Shown: piece by piece, positions 50,624-61,284 of the stretch
How the letters are laid out: each line of letters starts with the position of its first letter
How positions within the stretch are numbered: position 1 is the stretch's first letter
Source: Acrasis kona
Lineage: Eukaryota; Heterolobosea; Eutetramitea; Acrasida; Acrasidae
Assembly (NCBI GenBank): GCA_026419775.2
Contig: JAOPGA020001346.1
Location: forward strand, 62,001-126,000
DNA: 64,000 nt
Reading direction: 5' to 3'
Made by a program: the position numbers and the translations under genes
Notes under the pieces: model-generated
Database searches by the model: none
Seen by the model: only the letters and a program-made list of their open reading frames with translations
Told to the model about the DNA's origin: nothing

Positions 50624-51523
50624 TCAAGTAAATGACCGATGCAATTCTTCTGAATTTGGTTTTTTGATTTTAACTCCCTCTAACTTCATCATCCCCAAAT
50701 CAGTTATCCTCCAACACCCAGATACGTCCAGTATTTTGACACTTTCCAAATGTAAAAGTCCTTCGTCGGTAACTCGCACACAATTCGAGATATCCAGGAT
50801 TTTGACTCCTTTGAGGTGTTTGAGTCCGGCGTCTGTTATAGAACTGCAACAGTGGAGATTTAATGTGTGAACATTTTTTAGACATGAAAGTCCATCATCC
50901 GTAATGCTATAACAATAAGAAACATTCAATGTATGGACGTCGGCAATGTGTAAAAGCCCTTTGTTTGTAATATTGTAACAATTGGATATGTCCAAGTTCT
51001 GAACACCCTTAATGAATGCAAGGCCATCGTCTGTTAAAAGTTTGCTTGTTGCAAATTTTAAAGTATGAATGCCCGCAATATGCTTCATTCCATTGTTTGT
51101 TATGCGATGGCAATCAGAGATGTCTAACGAACGTATGCCCTTTAGATGGACAAGTCCACCATCTGTAATCTGGTAGTTACTTGAAATGTCTAATGTGTGC
51201 AATCTATAAACATCAATACATGACAGCCTGCCGTCATCGCATCTTGTTAACTTTAAATAACGAGCCCCCATCAATAAATCTAATTTACCTCTGTATTTGT
51301 TCGCATTAACACAGAGATTATCAAAGTTTCCAACAAATGCTTTCTTCAAATCAAAATAGTCAGCTGTTGCTCTCAATCTAAACAGTTTGTCTTTGTTTGC
51401 AATTGTTGATCCCTTGTACTCATTGATAGCTTTGCATGTCTTTAAAAGCATTATCCATGCCCTCACATCAAGAAAAGTGATAATGTGGAGAAATGCATCT
51501 TCGCACAAGTCGGTAATATTCAT
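50624..51523 (-). CDS. F-box/leucine-rich-repeat protein
   Basis: 299 residues, single exon. An F-box-like N-terminus (ITDLCEDAFLHIITFLDVRA) is followed by about eight LRRs of 22 residues with the cysteine-containing consensus LDISxCxxITDxGLxHLxGV. Such proteins bring substrates to SCF ubiquitin ligases through Skp1. The LRR type is that of FBXL/AMN1 proteins. A decayed fragment of a close relative lies at 37716-37860, so this belongs to a local or dispersed gene family. Confidence 0.88.
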   Translation of the reverse strand: MNITDLCEDAFLHIITFLDVRAWIMLLKTCKAINEYKGSTIANKDKLFRLRATADYFDLKKAFVGNFDNLCVNANKYRGKLDLLMGARYLKLTRCDDGRLSCIDVYRLHTLDISSNYQITDGGLVHLKGIRSLDISDCHRITNNGMKHIAGIHTLKFATSKLLTDDGLAFIKGVQNLDISNCYNITNKGLLHIADVHTLNVSYCYSITDDGLSCLKNVHTLNLHCCSSITDAGLKHLKGVKILDISNCVRVTDEGLLHLESVKILDVSGCWRITDLGMMKLEGVKIKKPNSEELHRSFT

Positions 51524-51621
51524 TCGAAGATGAGAACCTTCTAACTTGTTACAATCAACATGAAAGTTTCAAGAGTAACAAAAGAAAGGAATAACAGGGT
51601 CTCATTCAGTATTTAAATAGT

Positions 51622-53640
51622 TTATTGTCCACATGTTTTTTTGTGCTGTGGCCAGTCTTCGACCTGACATTCTCTACTGCAATACTTGGTCCTCATACAT
51701 TGAGTGCATCTCCTCAAAGGTTCAGACTCTGATTCTACTTTTGAACATGTATGACACTTTTCTTCGTCATCAGACATCTGCACAGGCACTACTTGCTCAT
51801 CAGACACCTGCACAGGCACTACTTGCTCAGGAGCCTTACTGTTCATAAATGTTTCTAACAACGCCAACATTTTTTTCCTGCTGTTTCTATGTGCGTATTC
51901 CGTTTTTAAGGAAGCGAACAGTTGTGTGGAAGGCTTTAGTCCATGTTTATTCATGACAACCAACACCTCACAAAAATCAATGTTCTTGTCATGTTTGATA
52001 GTATCAACTTGACATCTCTGACACACCACGCCCTTTTTATACTCATTAGCATTACAAGTAATAACATAACTGGAGAACAAATTAGTATACATTCCATCAA
52101 TAACTCTTTGGTTATTGGTCACGACACCTGGTTTTTTATCAAGTGCAAAATCTAAGAGCTCTGCATTTCCTTGGTTACAAGCCGCTTGTAACGCATTCAC
52201 ACCTGCACGCCCAACAGATAACAAATCTGCACCCAAATCAATAAGTGTCTCTAAAGAGACTTTCTTATTGTAAAATGCAGCAATTTGAATAGGATTGAGT
52301 CCATCTTGTGGCAAACTCAATTTCCATTTACACTCTTTTACTAAGTGATTCAACACTTGTTTATCGTCAAGCAACACCGCTTCACACAGTATAGAACTGC
52401 CCATACGGAAACAAGCCTCTTGGAACACTCCATGCTTATCCATGGTGTAGTTCTTGAGCGTTTCAACACTACGATCAGGCAAGTACAAGTTTTTCAGTAA
52501 CCAAGAGTTACTATTAGTCTTTTCACCCAAAATACAAGCCACAGCAAGAGTATTAATCAATTTTTGAAGATAGTTTAATGCTCTGGGGTGTTTATGCCAC
52601 AGATCATAGCAATCGCGAGCATATAGGGCCTGTACGGTGGCCGTGCTCTTAAACTCTGTTCGAGTTTGTCTAGTACATATGGGAATATGAACATTTGGTA
52701 ATGCTAATCGATCTCCCAGATAAAGAGCCACCAGAGGATAAGTACTTAATACGGTGTTGATGTAGGCACCGTGCGGAAAGGTTTCTGTTTTTACTTTACC
52801 AGTGATGATCTCTATCAAACCCTTGTTGAACATCCAGTGAATGGCATAAGCAAAGTTATTAAAGTTTTCTGATCTTTTTTGCATGTATTCGAGTGCTTGT
52901 TGGTTTTGATCGAGGTACATCATGGTTTCGGGTACATTTAGACGGAAATGTACGTACCCTGACTGATAATGGTACTTGTCCATCTGATCTAATTTTTTGT
53001 AAACTTCTAATGCTTCCTTGTAACGTTTTAATTTGCGAAGGGCATTTGCTTCGCCGATTAGATTACGAAAGTATCCACGTACATGATGGTGGTCGTAGGG
53101 CTCTTTTTGCTTCAAGATCCTTTTGAGTGATTTTGAAACTTTGCTGATCATGGTTTGGCCTTGACGGTAGAATGCTAAGGCCTCATCGTAATTGGTTGCC
53201 TCGCATAGTGCCAGTAGATTGTACGCTTCGCAGTTGGGAGAGAGCTCGATGGATTCTCTGGCTTGTTTTATGGCAATGTCCTTTTTGTCGAGTGTGCAAT
53301 ATTTATAAGCCCTTACACACGATCTGGTGGCTATGAATGCATCGTTTGTCGTAAAGTTATTAGAGTCAGAGTCGAATCTACGTAACTCCTCCGTGGGTGA
53401 CTCAAATGGTTCGTCTTTTTGATTAATGTTGTATTCGTTTTGTAATTGTATGTGGGCAGGTGTAGTGACTGGTGCATCCCCAAAAGTCTCAAATAATGAT
53501 GGGAATGTACCGATCATGGATCCCATGTATTGTACGATGAGTGAGGGGTGGTTCTTTTCGAGCTCTTCCATATCTTTCGCCGTTAAGTTTGTGTCTCGGC
53601 CATTCAATGTATAATGCATCTGTGGGGGTGGTCTGGACAT
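51622..53640 (-). CDS. MYND zinc-finger protein with TPR-like and ankyrin regions
   Basis: 672 residues from ATG 53640, single exon. The N-terminal half has TPR-like helices (AIKQARESIELSPNCEAYNL, ALRKLKRYKEALEVYKKLDQ). Around residues 430-510 are ankyrin-like repeats (GLNPIQIAAFYNKKVSLETL, AGVNALQAACNQGNAELLDF). The C-terminal MYND finger is complete: CHTCSKVESESEPLRRCTQC and KYCSRECQVEDWPQHKKTC. MYND fingers bind proline-rich partners in transcription or chaperone complexes. Just before it is a duplicated ten-residue unit EQVVPVQ(V/M)SD. Likely a scaffold; similar combinations are common in amoebae. Confidence 0.87.
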   Translation of the reverse strand: MSRPPPQMHYTLNGRDTNLTAKDMEELEKNHPSLIVQYMGSMIGTFPSLFETFGDAPVTTPAHIQLQNEYNINQKDEPFESPTEELRRFDSDSNNFTTNDAFIATRSCVRAYKYCTLDKKDIAIKQARESIELSPNCEAYNLLALCEATNYDEALAFYRQGQTMISKVSKSLKRILKQKEPYDHHHVRGYFRNLIGEANALRKLKRYKEALEVYKKLDQMDKYHYQSGYVHFRLNVPETMMYLDQNQQALEYMQKRSENFNNFAYAIHWMFNKGLIEIITGKVKTETFPHGAYINTVLSTYPLVALYLGDRLALPNVHIPICTRQTRTEFKSTATVQALYARDCYDLWHKHPRALNYLQKLINTLAVACILGEKTNSNSWLLKNLYLPDRSVETLKNYTMDKHGVFQEACFRMGSSILCEAVLLDDKQVLNHLVKECKWKLSLPQDGLNPIQIAAFYNKKVSLETLIDLGADLLSVGRAGVNALQAACNQGNAELLDFALDKKPGVVTNNQRVIDGMYTNLFSSYVITCNANEYKKGVVCQRCQVDTIKHDKNIDFCEVLVVMNKHGLKPSTQLFASLKTEYAHRNSRKKMLALLETFMNSKAPEQVVPVQVSDEQVVPVQMSDDEEKCHTCSKVESESEPLRRCTQCMRTKYCSRECQVEDWPQHKKTCGQ
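51771..51830. repeat. Two-copy 30-nt tandem repeat in the MYND gene
   Basis: Copies at 51771-51800 and 51801-51830 differ at two positions. They encode the EQVVPVQVSD/EQVVPVQMSD duplication, so the duplication is recent. Confidence 0.9.
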
Positions 53641-54029
53641 ACTCAAGTGAGTTCCAAAGTTGTGTGGAAAATAATAATGGTTAACCAAGAAGATTCAGTT
53701 CGAAATGACAATAAAATTAAAGCTTTAATTAAACTTTATTCATTAGCAATTATTGATTATGATTTTAATTTCAAGACAGATCTAAAGTAACTGATGCCTT
53801 TCCTTCCACTAGAACCAAATCAGGCAACCAAAAACCTTCAAAAAGCATCAGCAGTAATTGCCATAGGATAAAATAACAACATCAATCAAGTCGGCGTCGC
53901 TTGATACAATTGGTGATATGTCCTCCGTAAAAGGCGACATTGATTGATTATGACACGTGATGCCATCAGAGCATAAATTTTCCATCTAACCTTAGGATAT
54001 TACTAAAAAAACAAGCAATCATAATCAAG
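53641..54029. other. Intergenic, divergent promoter region
   Basis: Between the MYND gene (-) and the PI-PLC gene (+). AT-rich; no gene. Confidence 0.45.
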
Positions 54030-55316
54030 ATGGCACAAGATGGCTTTCTAGACATCGTCAATGGTACTCCATACAATTGGACTCTTGATAACATTCATCA
54101 AACTAATACCTGGGGCTTTCCTCAAAGTGTAAACGCTTTTACTACTCAAACCATTCACATTGAAAGAGAAGACCCTGGAGAAGTTCAGTACAATATTCCA
54201 GGAGTTGGATCTTTTGAAATTCAAGCACGCAACAACAACGGATTCAGTATTCAAGTAGTACTCCAGAACTTTGCTACCCAGAACAGTGGTCAAGGATCAG
54301 TAGTTGAATTGGGATGGAACCACGATGGCAACATAACCTTCTCGATCTCAGGAACTCAAGGAAACTTGATCAGCTCAGGTGCTACTCACGCGAACTGGAT
54401 GCAACAGAATTTGAAAACTATTGGTTCTCGCACTTTAAGACACTTGTGCATACCTGGTTCTCATGACTCTGGTATGAGCAAGCTACAACACTCTACTGCA
54501 TTCTCCACCATTCACAACACTGTCACCCAGGTCAATTCAATTGCCAACCAACTAGCTGTCGGAGTTCGCTTCTTCGACCTTCGTCCAGTTATCTCCTCCG
54601 GTCAATTCTATACTGGACATTACTCATTGGTCGACATTGCAGTCTACAAGGGATGGCAAGGAGGATGCGGTCAATCATTAGATGAAATTATCCAACAATT
54701 GAACCAGTTCACAGCTAACAACAAGGAGTTGGTCATTTTGGATATTTCTCATTCTTATGATACTGATACTGGAAACAACAACTACCCACCATTTACAGCA
54801 CAACAATACATACAACTATTTGACAAGATGAGCGCTATAGATAACCTTTACGTCGCTCCCTCTGGTGCTAACCTCGTTGATTTAACTTTGAATCAATTTA
54901 TTGATAATAACCGTGCTGCTGTTGTCGTTGTGATGGAGGATGGACCTAGTATTCCCGAGCCTTACAACTCCAAAGGGTTCTATGCTGCAAGCCAGTTCGC
55001 CATCAACAATAGCTACTCCGACAAGAACGATGTGGATCAGATGGCTAAAATTCAGTTTGATAATATGAAGAGAGTTCGCACCAATCCTGACGCTGAATAC
55101 TACTTGCTCTCTTGGAACATGACTCAACAAGGGCTTCAAAATGTGTATGGTGAAAGCATCCTTTCTATGGCCACTCGTGCTAACTACCATTTATATACTC
55201 AATTAATGGCCCACGTTAATAAACAGAGCTATCCCAACGTTATAATGATTGACAAGGTGGAGAATCCAGATGTTGCCGTGCTAGCAATGGCCATCAATAC
55301 TCTTATTTCCAACTAA
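54030..55316 (+). CDS. PI-PLC X-domain phosphodiesterase
   Basis: 428 residues, intron-free. The N-terminal ~125 residues form a beta-rich domain (FLDIVNGTPYNWTLDN, VGSFEIQARNNNGFSIQVV) like a fungal lectin or Asp-hemolysin-type sandwich. The catalytic X domain follows: LCIPGSHDSGM with the first catalytic His, GVRFFDLRP, and TGHYSLVDI with the second His, then CGQSLDEIIQQLNQFTANNK. There is no Y, C2 or EF-hand domain, as in bacterial-type and PLCXD enzymes that cleave phosphoinositides or GPI-like lipids without calcium. No signal peptide, so it is cytosolic or exported by another route. Codon use is notably even and C-ending, hinting at high expression. Confidence 0.88.
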   Translation: MAQDGFLDIVNGTPYNWTLDNIHQTNTWGFPQSVNAFTTQTIHIEREDPGEVQYNIPGVGSFEIQARNNNGFSIQVVLQNFATQNSGQGSVVELGWNHDGNITFSISGTQGNLISSGATHANWMQQNLKTIGSRTLRHLCIPGSHDSGMSKLQHSTAFSTIHNTVTQVNSIANQLAVGVRFFDLRPVISSGQFYTGHYSLVDIAVYKGWQGGCGQSLDEIIQQLNQFTANNKELVILDISHSYDTDTGNNNYPPFTAQQYIQLFDKMSAIDNLYVAPSGANLVDLTLNQFIDNNRAAVVVVMEDGPSIPEPYNSKGFYAASQFAINNSYSDKNDVDQMAKIQFDNMKRVRTNPDAEYYLLSWNMTQQGLQNVYGESILSMATRANYHLYTQLMAHVNKQSYPNVIMIDKVENPDVAVLAMAINTLISN

Positions 55317-55926
55317 TTCTCGATTGTGAGTAAATCGAATGTGATTGTATGTTTTGAATAAATTGATTCTTTGTTTACGTTTGTACATTAACATCTCTTA
55401 CGCGATATCGATTAGAGCACCTTGTTAACTCGTTGCCTTTTGGTAAATAATACCCTTCAAGATAGATACTTTTGCTTTGCCCAAAAATCCTATTAGCACT
55501 CAACCTTCATGAAGAGGTATCTCATTAATATCCCTTTCGGGTAATTATTTCATTTAGTTATTCGGGAATAGCTTGTGCCACGTCTGTGCGAAAATAGTTG
55601 ACAGTAGAGAATAATCGCGGGAACAGATGTGCAATTTTCAATGTCGAAAAGTTGGTTGACCGAATTGCACATTTTGATGTCATCTTAAAAATTCAAAAAC
55701 CTCGATGCCTCTCTTCATAATTTAAGCACCATCTAATTATTTATTAATGATTCTAAACGCTTAGATGTTACATAAGTCAGATTCAACCTCTAGTTATTAC
55801 TGTAGATTGTTTTGTCAATTTTGAATCTATTTTAAGATTTTTCTTTTACCGAAGACTCCATCTGGCCATTTTGTCCACAAGTGTGCTCGACTGATTTGTA
55901 ACGATAGTTGTGAAAACCAACAGAAC
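55317..55926. other. Intergenic
   Basis: About 610 nt between PI-PLC and the cyclin gene, same strand. AT-rich with nothing recognised. Likely the 3' end of PI-PLC and the cyclin promoter. Confidence 0.45.
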
Positions 55927-56629
55927 ATGGAGGAACCGAGGCCCGTGGCAAGGAGCAACGCTCGTTATTCTGCACCATCAGGCAGAGAAAAGTTGCCCTT
56001 TGATAGCACGGGATACGTTAGTCAACAGTTGCGTCTTTCTCAAAAGGCGGACGACAAAAACGTTGAAGAAATCTTTGGGGTAGGGCCAGAGGATTTTATT
56101 TCTGTCTTTGCCGATTTACTCGAGGCAATCGTCGAGAATGGTGACTTAACCCAACGACAGGACATGACCGTCTTTCATAATGCCGTACCTCCAGCAATAA
56201 GCATACACAATTATTTGCAAAGGTATGTATCTTTATGAAATGATCTTAATAACATGTAGAATTCTAAAGTTCACTTTATGTAGTTCTGTCTGCTACCTAA
56301 TTTCCATGGTCTACTTGGACAGGATTGTAAAACTAAATCCTAGCTTCACCATATCGTCAAAGAGTATTCATAGGTTAATTTTGACGAGCGTTATGACTGC
56401 CGCAAAGTTTTTTGATGAGAAGTTCATCAATAACGCATACTTTGCTAAAGTTGGTGGTGTGACCATTGCTGAAATGAATAATCTAGAGAAGGAATTCTTG
56501 AACATGATAGGCTTCTCGTTGCATGTATCCCCTAGTGTTTTTGCTCAGTATAGGAAGGAACTGTTCTTTGACGCACAGATGGACCAACAATTAATGCACA
56601 TGTCTATGGAGGAAATTGAACATCACTAG
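55927..56629 (+). CDS. Pho80/P-type (U-type) cyclin
   Basis: Exons 55927-56222 and 56260-56629, a 37-nt intron, 221 residues. The cyclin box is clear: AISIHNYLQRILKFT across the splice, VCYLISMVYLDRIVKLNPSF, HRLILTSVMTAAKFFDEKFI with conserved Lys, NNAYFAKVGGVTIAEMNNLE and FLNMIGFSLHVSPSVF. This pattern is the Pho80/PCL and plant CYCU/CYCP class, which pairs with Pho85/CDK5-type kinases and often links phosphate or nutrient state to growth. Confidence 0.93.
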
Positions 56630-56775
56630 GGTTTGTATTTTTATCATCTGTATTGTATAATTAGCGTTAATGGCAATAATATTATTAAAGTTTTGTCTCG
56701 CAATACATGTCTTCTCATCTTGTACAAATGTGTTATATGTTCCTTCACCCAGTTACGAACAATCTGTTGTAATTG

Positions 56776-58706
56776 ATGGAAAAGGGTCCGTTTCAGACAT
56801 CGTTCGAGACACTCTCGATTGGAAGAGAGGATGCAGACTACACACTACATTCATCTATGGAGTACAACATGCGTAATGATTTTGTTGCCAGTATACTTCC
56901 GAAAATCGTTCTTCTCCAGCACACACAAAGAGAAAAGTGGATAAGACTATACGTATGTTTGAAGCTTTTATAACAGTTAACGTTAAAAGAACCAAAGTGC
57001 TGAGGGGATGGGAGAAAAAGCCTTGTCTACAGTGTTTGAGCCTCAGAGATTAACTTACTTATCTCGTACCTTAAGTAAAAAATTTTCGAAGTTTTTGAGT
57101 TCGATTCAGCAATGTAACATGAGCTCCCTGAAACGCGTACAAACAACCTAATTATTTTGAATTTACTCGATCAGACCAAAGAAATGTTGGCTCCTCCAGC
57201 TTCACTTTCACTATTACAAGCATTTGACACCATACAAGAACATTTAGACCTATCGGTCTCAGAAAATGGTATAATGTCAAAGGTTTCAGAAAATAGAAGT
57301 AAGATCGACGACTTCAAGTACACTTTGATGATCACAAACTCCAACAAGTATAGACCTGAAGTACAACAAAGGTACCTATTCTAACATCGTGTTTGACTAA
57401 CCTAAAAAGACGCTACGAAGAATCTTTAGAGTGGTCCAGAGCCGCACTACGCTTGATTCGAACATTTAGAGAACATTTAAAGAACATTGTAATACAGGAA
57501 AAAGCAGATCCACTTGAACTTTGCATCCAGGTACAAGTTCTTTGGCATGAAGCTATCAAGAGCGCACAGAAAGAAAAAAGTATGTCTTTAATAGATTGGC
57601 CACTAATAACAATTCAGTTGCTGTGATTACATCCAAACTAGTTTCTGAAATCAACCATTTTTATAATTCTTACGAGACATATTCTATACCCGTTCCGAAG
57701 AAATGTACTTTTACACAATGGATCATGCGCAGCCAAACTGCTCTAACTATATCGGATAGACTCCAGTATGTGACCCATCATAATAAAATTCACATGTTTA
57801 GACGAGACGACTTTAAAAACTTTTATAATATAAAAAATTGTCGTGTTCCAATGAACATTTCTAATGATCTAGCCGGACTAACCTTGTCAATATCACAAAT
57901 GATTTTCAATCACGAGGACGGCAACAAATATAATGCAAACGATATTTTATTGTGCTTCTACGTTGCTGCTCTATACGAACATTTAAAAACTGAACAAGAT
58001 GTCTTTCTGGATTCTTTTTGTGTTCTTTTGACATGTGTAGTCGAGAGTTCCAAAGAACTTGTAAGTTTTATTAAGTCCAATGAGAACGGGTATGTTTATG
58101 GTTCTAACAGCTTCTAACCTTTAAAGGCTTCCAGAGGATGTAATTAAAATCATAACGACGAACTACCGTTTAATAAAGCAAAGAATAAAGCGAAGAAGAG
58201 TTGAGGAAGGAGATAAACAAGCAAATACATTTCTAAAATTTAAGCCAAGCCAAAAACATTTATCAAACTATTCTTGGTTTTATTACGTACAAGATTTTGA
58301 CATTCTTCACGAACTTTGTAATATAGAAGCCTACGTGCGTTACGCAAAAATGATTGATTGTTTTACACTCATCGAGAATTCCATTGTTGATTGTCATTCC
58401 AATTATAGGCACTTAAGGCAGTTGTGCCACTCCTTGCTATTGTTTTGTAGACCCATGATTACACGGTATAGGCAGACAATATCCGAGCTTTTTGATAGGT
58501 ATAGTTATATGACAAAGAGATTTGAACACTCTTTCGGACATGTACAGGATTTGTACTGGTGCATAATTGTTCTTGAAATTTTGATGGATCACTGGAGAAA
58601 GTTCAAATATGAATATATTGTTGATGAAGAATGTGAAGACGTAATGTTCTTATGCTGTAAATCTGTCGAAAATACTATCAATAAACTTGTTGGTGTGTGC
58701 TCTTAA
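56776..58706 (+). CDS. Uncharacterised six-exon protein, all-helical
   Basis: Exons 56776-56952, 56990-57136, 57175-57371, 57410-57579, 57618-58089 and 58127-58706, giving 580 residues; introns 37-38 nt, unusually uniform. The protein is helix-rich throughout (SLLQAFDTIQEHLDLSVSEN, EWSRAALRLIRTFREHLKNI, LELCIQVQVLWHEAIKSA, ALYEHLKTEQDVFLDSF). The C-terminal half holds many aromatic residues and Cys. The segment at about 170-230 faintly recalls a MIT-type or Atg1 C-terminal helical bundle, but this is weak. No signal or membrane segment. An upstream exon before 56776 cannot be ruled out, because the frame is closed there by a stop just ahead of the chosen ATG. Confidence 0.75.
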
Positions 58707-58738
58707 AATTTAATGTTGTAAGCTGTTGTAACATAAAA

Positions 58739-59230
58739 ATGTTCCCCAAACAATTCCTTCACCTTTCGACAAAAGCACCCACAGTGTCCCGAAGAGGATT
58801 TTATGTCGCTTCCAAACATTTGCAGGTTATTACTCAGGATTCCAATCAAACTGTAGAAGTACCAAACTCCGCCTCTAAACCACAAAAGAAAACCAAGCTC
58901 AATTTAGGAGGTGGATACATGACCCAGTGTCTTCATTTCTACAATGACCACATGCCCAGTACTCAAAATGACCTTGAAAGAAACAGCGACATTTGGACAA
59001 AAGTTACAGTAGGAGAGATGGCTCACGTCATGAAGAGACCTTTCTACACCCAAGATTACGATACTGATAAGGGTGAAAGCAACATTTTTAGAATTGCAAA
59101 ATTAATTCTAGAGAGAAAGGAAAAAGTCAAGAGGGAAAGAGTTGAAAGATATTTCGAAGAGGCACAAAAGGCAAAAGCTCTAGAAGGAGCCAAGACAGAA
59201 CAATTGGATGCCACGACCGAACAAAAGTAA
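58739..59230 (+). CDS. Small protein with mitochondrial-type N-terminus
   Basis: 163 residues, single exon, 32 nt behind the previous gene. The first ~35 residues are basic and lack acids (MFPKQFLHLSTKAPTVSRRG), as in a mitochondrial presequence. The mature part contains GGGYMTQCLHFYNDHMPSTQ and ends in a Lys/Glu-rich helix (ERKEKVKRERVERYFEEAQK). Size and tail fit an accessory mitoribosomal or respiratory-complex subunit. Not recognised. Confidence 0.72.
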   Translation: MFPKQFLHLSTKAPTVSRRGFYVASKHLQVITQDSNQTVEVPNSASKPQKKTKLNLGGGYMTQCLHFYNDHMPSTQNDLERNSDIWTKVTVGEMAHVMKRPFYTQDYDTDKGESNIFRIAKLILERKEKVKRERVERYFEEAQKAKALEGAKTEQLDATTEQK

Positions 59231-59267
59231 TTGAATGGGAACAAGTTGAATTAAAAAAAATGTTATT

Positions 59268-60422
59268 TTATACTCTTCTTTCTACAATGTCGCAAACCAT
59301 CTTTCTTCTAAAATACTGCATGTCGGTCTGGTCAAATTCAATAGGCTTGTCTTGACTAATTACACGAGCGAACTGACAAATGAAAACACCACAGTCATAT
59401 CCATTATCCTGGTGTGGAATTAATTTATCATAAAAGTAAGTAGGCCACGTATTGCAGTCAATTGTTTGGTTGTTCTTCTCTCTCACTTCGTCCTCAAGGT
59501 ACCTCCTTAAATTATTAACAATCTTCTCTCCTGCTTCTCTGTGTCCCGGAAACTCTATTAATGTGTCATAATATTCAAATTTCTGAAGTTGAAGGTTGAG
59601 AATACAAAGCGTCCAGTGTGCTCCTGAAATGTTTACGGGTATGATGATTTTGTTCATGTGAAGCATTTTTGTATTCTTGGTAAAATCTCTTACGGACTCG
59701 TAGTCATAACTTGGTGTCGTTAACAACTGATAAAAAAATGGAGCGCTTGGTGCGAAGAAGTAACACTTGGTTCCGGTCTGTACGCTTCTTTTGTAAAGTA
59801 GAGTAAAGTACGCATTAATGACAGCGTCGTCAACCCATTCTCTTCTTCTTAACGTTCGCAGGTTTCCTTTCGTGACATTAATTCCTCCAATGTCAGCCAC
59901 AAGCTCTGTGTCTTGAACGTCGTCAGAGCTGAATAGTTCGCTAACGTAGGCCTCTTCGTTTGCTGTTAAGGGATATTGTTCCGGAAGCTCGCTAATGTAA
60001 GTTACCCCTCTTTGCATCCACTCTTCAAAAGGATCGAGTTTTTCATCCACGGGTGTATCAGGTGTTTTGGATGTGAATTTGATCTCCTCCGGCTCAACTA
60101 CATTCTCGCTTACTGTTCGTAAGGGTGATTGGTTGTAGTATGTATATGAGTTTGAATCCGCGCTGTATTGTGTATTTTGGGTTGGTTCATAATTATCTTG
60201 CAAATTAACAAAAGTTTGTTTTGGTTCATATTGGGATTGTAGATCTGATACATAAGTTGTGGGTTGTTGAATATAATCTGATGTATCCACGATGTCAATG
60301 CTTCTGTTCAGTTTATGAAGATTTCTATCTTCCACTAGCGAAACATCCGATCCTAATGGTTGTCGATCGTGTTGTAGTCTACCCCTCTGTGGAGGTCCTG
60401 CTATCTTGATGAAGCTTGCCAT
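59268..60422 (-). CDS. Ulp1/SENP-type SUMO protease (C48)
   Basis: 384 residues, single exon. The C-terminal ~220 residues are a C48 catalytic domain with the full set: NLRTLRRREWVDDAVINAYF, catalytic His in SGAHWTLCIL, Asp in FEYYDTLIEF, oxyanion Gln in PHQDNGYDCGVF and the nucleophile Cys in the same motif. The N-terminal half is disordered and Gln/Tyr/Ser-rich (YEPTQNTQYSADSNSYTYYN), as in Ulp1 targeting regions. It processes SUMO precursors and removes SUMO from targets, usually at the nuclear envelope. Convergent with the gene at 58739. Confidence 0.93.
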   Translation of the reverse strand: MASFIKIAGPPQRGRLQHDRQPLGSDVSLVEDRNLHKLNRSIDIVDTSDYIQQPTTYVSDLQSQYEPKQTFVNLQDNYEPTQNTQYSADSNSYTYYNQSPLRTVSENVVEPEEIKFTSKTPDTPVDEKLDPFEEWMQRGVTYISELPEQYPLTANEEAYVSELFSSDDVQDTELVADIGGINVTKGNLRTLRRREWVDDAVINAYFTLLYKRSVQTGTKCYFFAPSAPFFYQLLTTPSYDYESVRDFTKNTKMLHMNKIIIPVNISGAHWTLCILNLQLQKFEYYDTLIEFPGHREAGEKIVNNLRRYLEDEVREKNNQTIDCNTWPTYFYDKLIPHQDNGYDCGVFICQFARVISQDKPIEFDQTDMQYFRRKMVCDIVERRV

Positions 60423-60581
60423 GTCTTATAATTATATTTATTGTCAATTTAAAAATAAACTCATCTGTTAACACTTTTGGAGGTTTATACGCCGCAATCT
60501 TTGAAGTAGGAGTCAATTACGGCACAACAACGAACGTTCATGTAGATGTTTGGAGTGTTATAAATAAAGTTTTATTTTACA

Positions 60582-61226
60582 TTAAGAGAATTCAATTTCT
60601 TCGCCCATTTCAATATCAGGTGACTTGGTAGTGGGGACGTTTGATTCAGATTGAGTTGCTATTCTATCCTCCAACCGCATGATTCTCAAACGAACAAAAA
60701 TGCAGAACCAAATCAAACAGAAGACGACCAGGCATACAGCGGATGTTACATATACAAGTACTGCTTCAAACGAAAATTTACATTCGTCTGGCTTTGAAGG
60801 TGTGGGGGTAGTGTAGCCTGGCATTAACAAACAGTCAAATCGCGGTATTGCAATGGCGAGAAAAAATTGTGCTGATAAAAATATCACTAGTCCTATCGCG
60901 AATACAATTGATAGTTTAAATTGTGTCTTCCTGGAAAACTTCCTCAACGCACTGCATATTCCCGCGAGAGAGGAAGTGCTAACTATTAAAGAGCATAACA
61001 CGTTTACAATCCATATGAGGGGATGATCCCTGACGTAAAATACGGTTAATGTTGTCGTCGCTACAACATAACACAACGAAAACACGAAAAGCACTGACGC
61101 TATGAGTTTTATTCTTGTTCTCCACAACTCTGACCTTATATATGGATTGTTTTGTTGTACCGACGCTTCATTTACTCCTATATTCGAATCGTCAACGGTT
61201 TGTGTGACATGGTTGTCTTTATCCAT
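60582..61226 (-). CDS. Four-pass membrane protein, unknown
   Basis: 214 residues, single exon. Four hydrophobic helices: LIASVLFVFSLCYVVATTTL, LIWIVNVLCSLIVSTSSLAG, LSIVFAIGLVIFLSAQFFLA and VYVTSAVCLVVFCLIWFCIF. The larger loop between TM3 and TM4 has two Cys and Pro/Thr (PRFDCLLMPGYTTPTPSKPD), so a tetraspanin- or claudin-like topology is possible, but no CCG motif is present. The acidic C-terminus ends EMGEEIEFS. Divergent from the secreted protein at 61285. Confidence 0.75.
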   Translation of the reverse strand: MDKDNHVTQTVDDSNIGVNEASVQQNNPYIRSELWRTRIKLIASVLFVFSLCYVVATTTLTVFYVRDHPLIWIVNVLCSLIVSTSSLAGICSALRKFSRKTQFKLSIVFAIGLVIFLSAQFFLAIAIPRFDCLLMPGYTTPTPSKPDECKFSFEAVLVYVTSAVCLVVFCLIWFCIFVRLRIMRLEDRIATQSESNVPTTKSPDIEMGEEIEFS

Positions 61227-61284
61227 TGTAAGTTATTCAATGCCAAATAGAAGCTTCTCCTGATTGACACCACAATATTTCAAA

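Noticed and set aside
50605-50630. GGGTTCGACTC as a tRNA T-arm
   Set aside because: The flanks do not pair and no A box is present.
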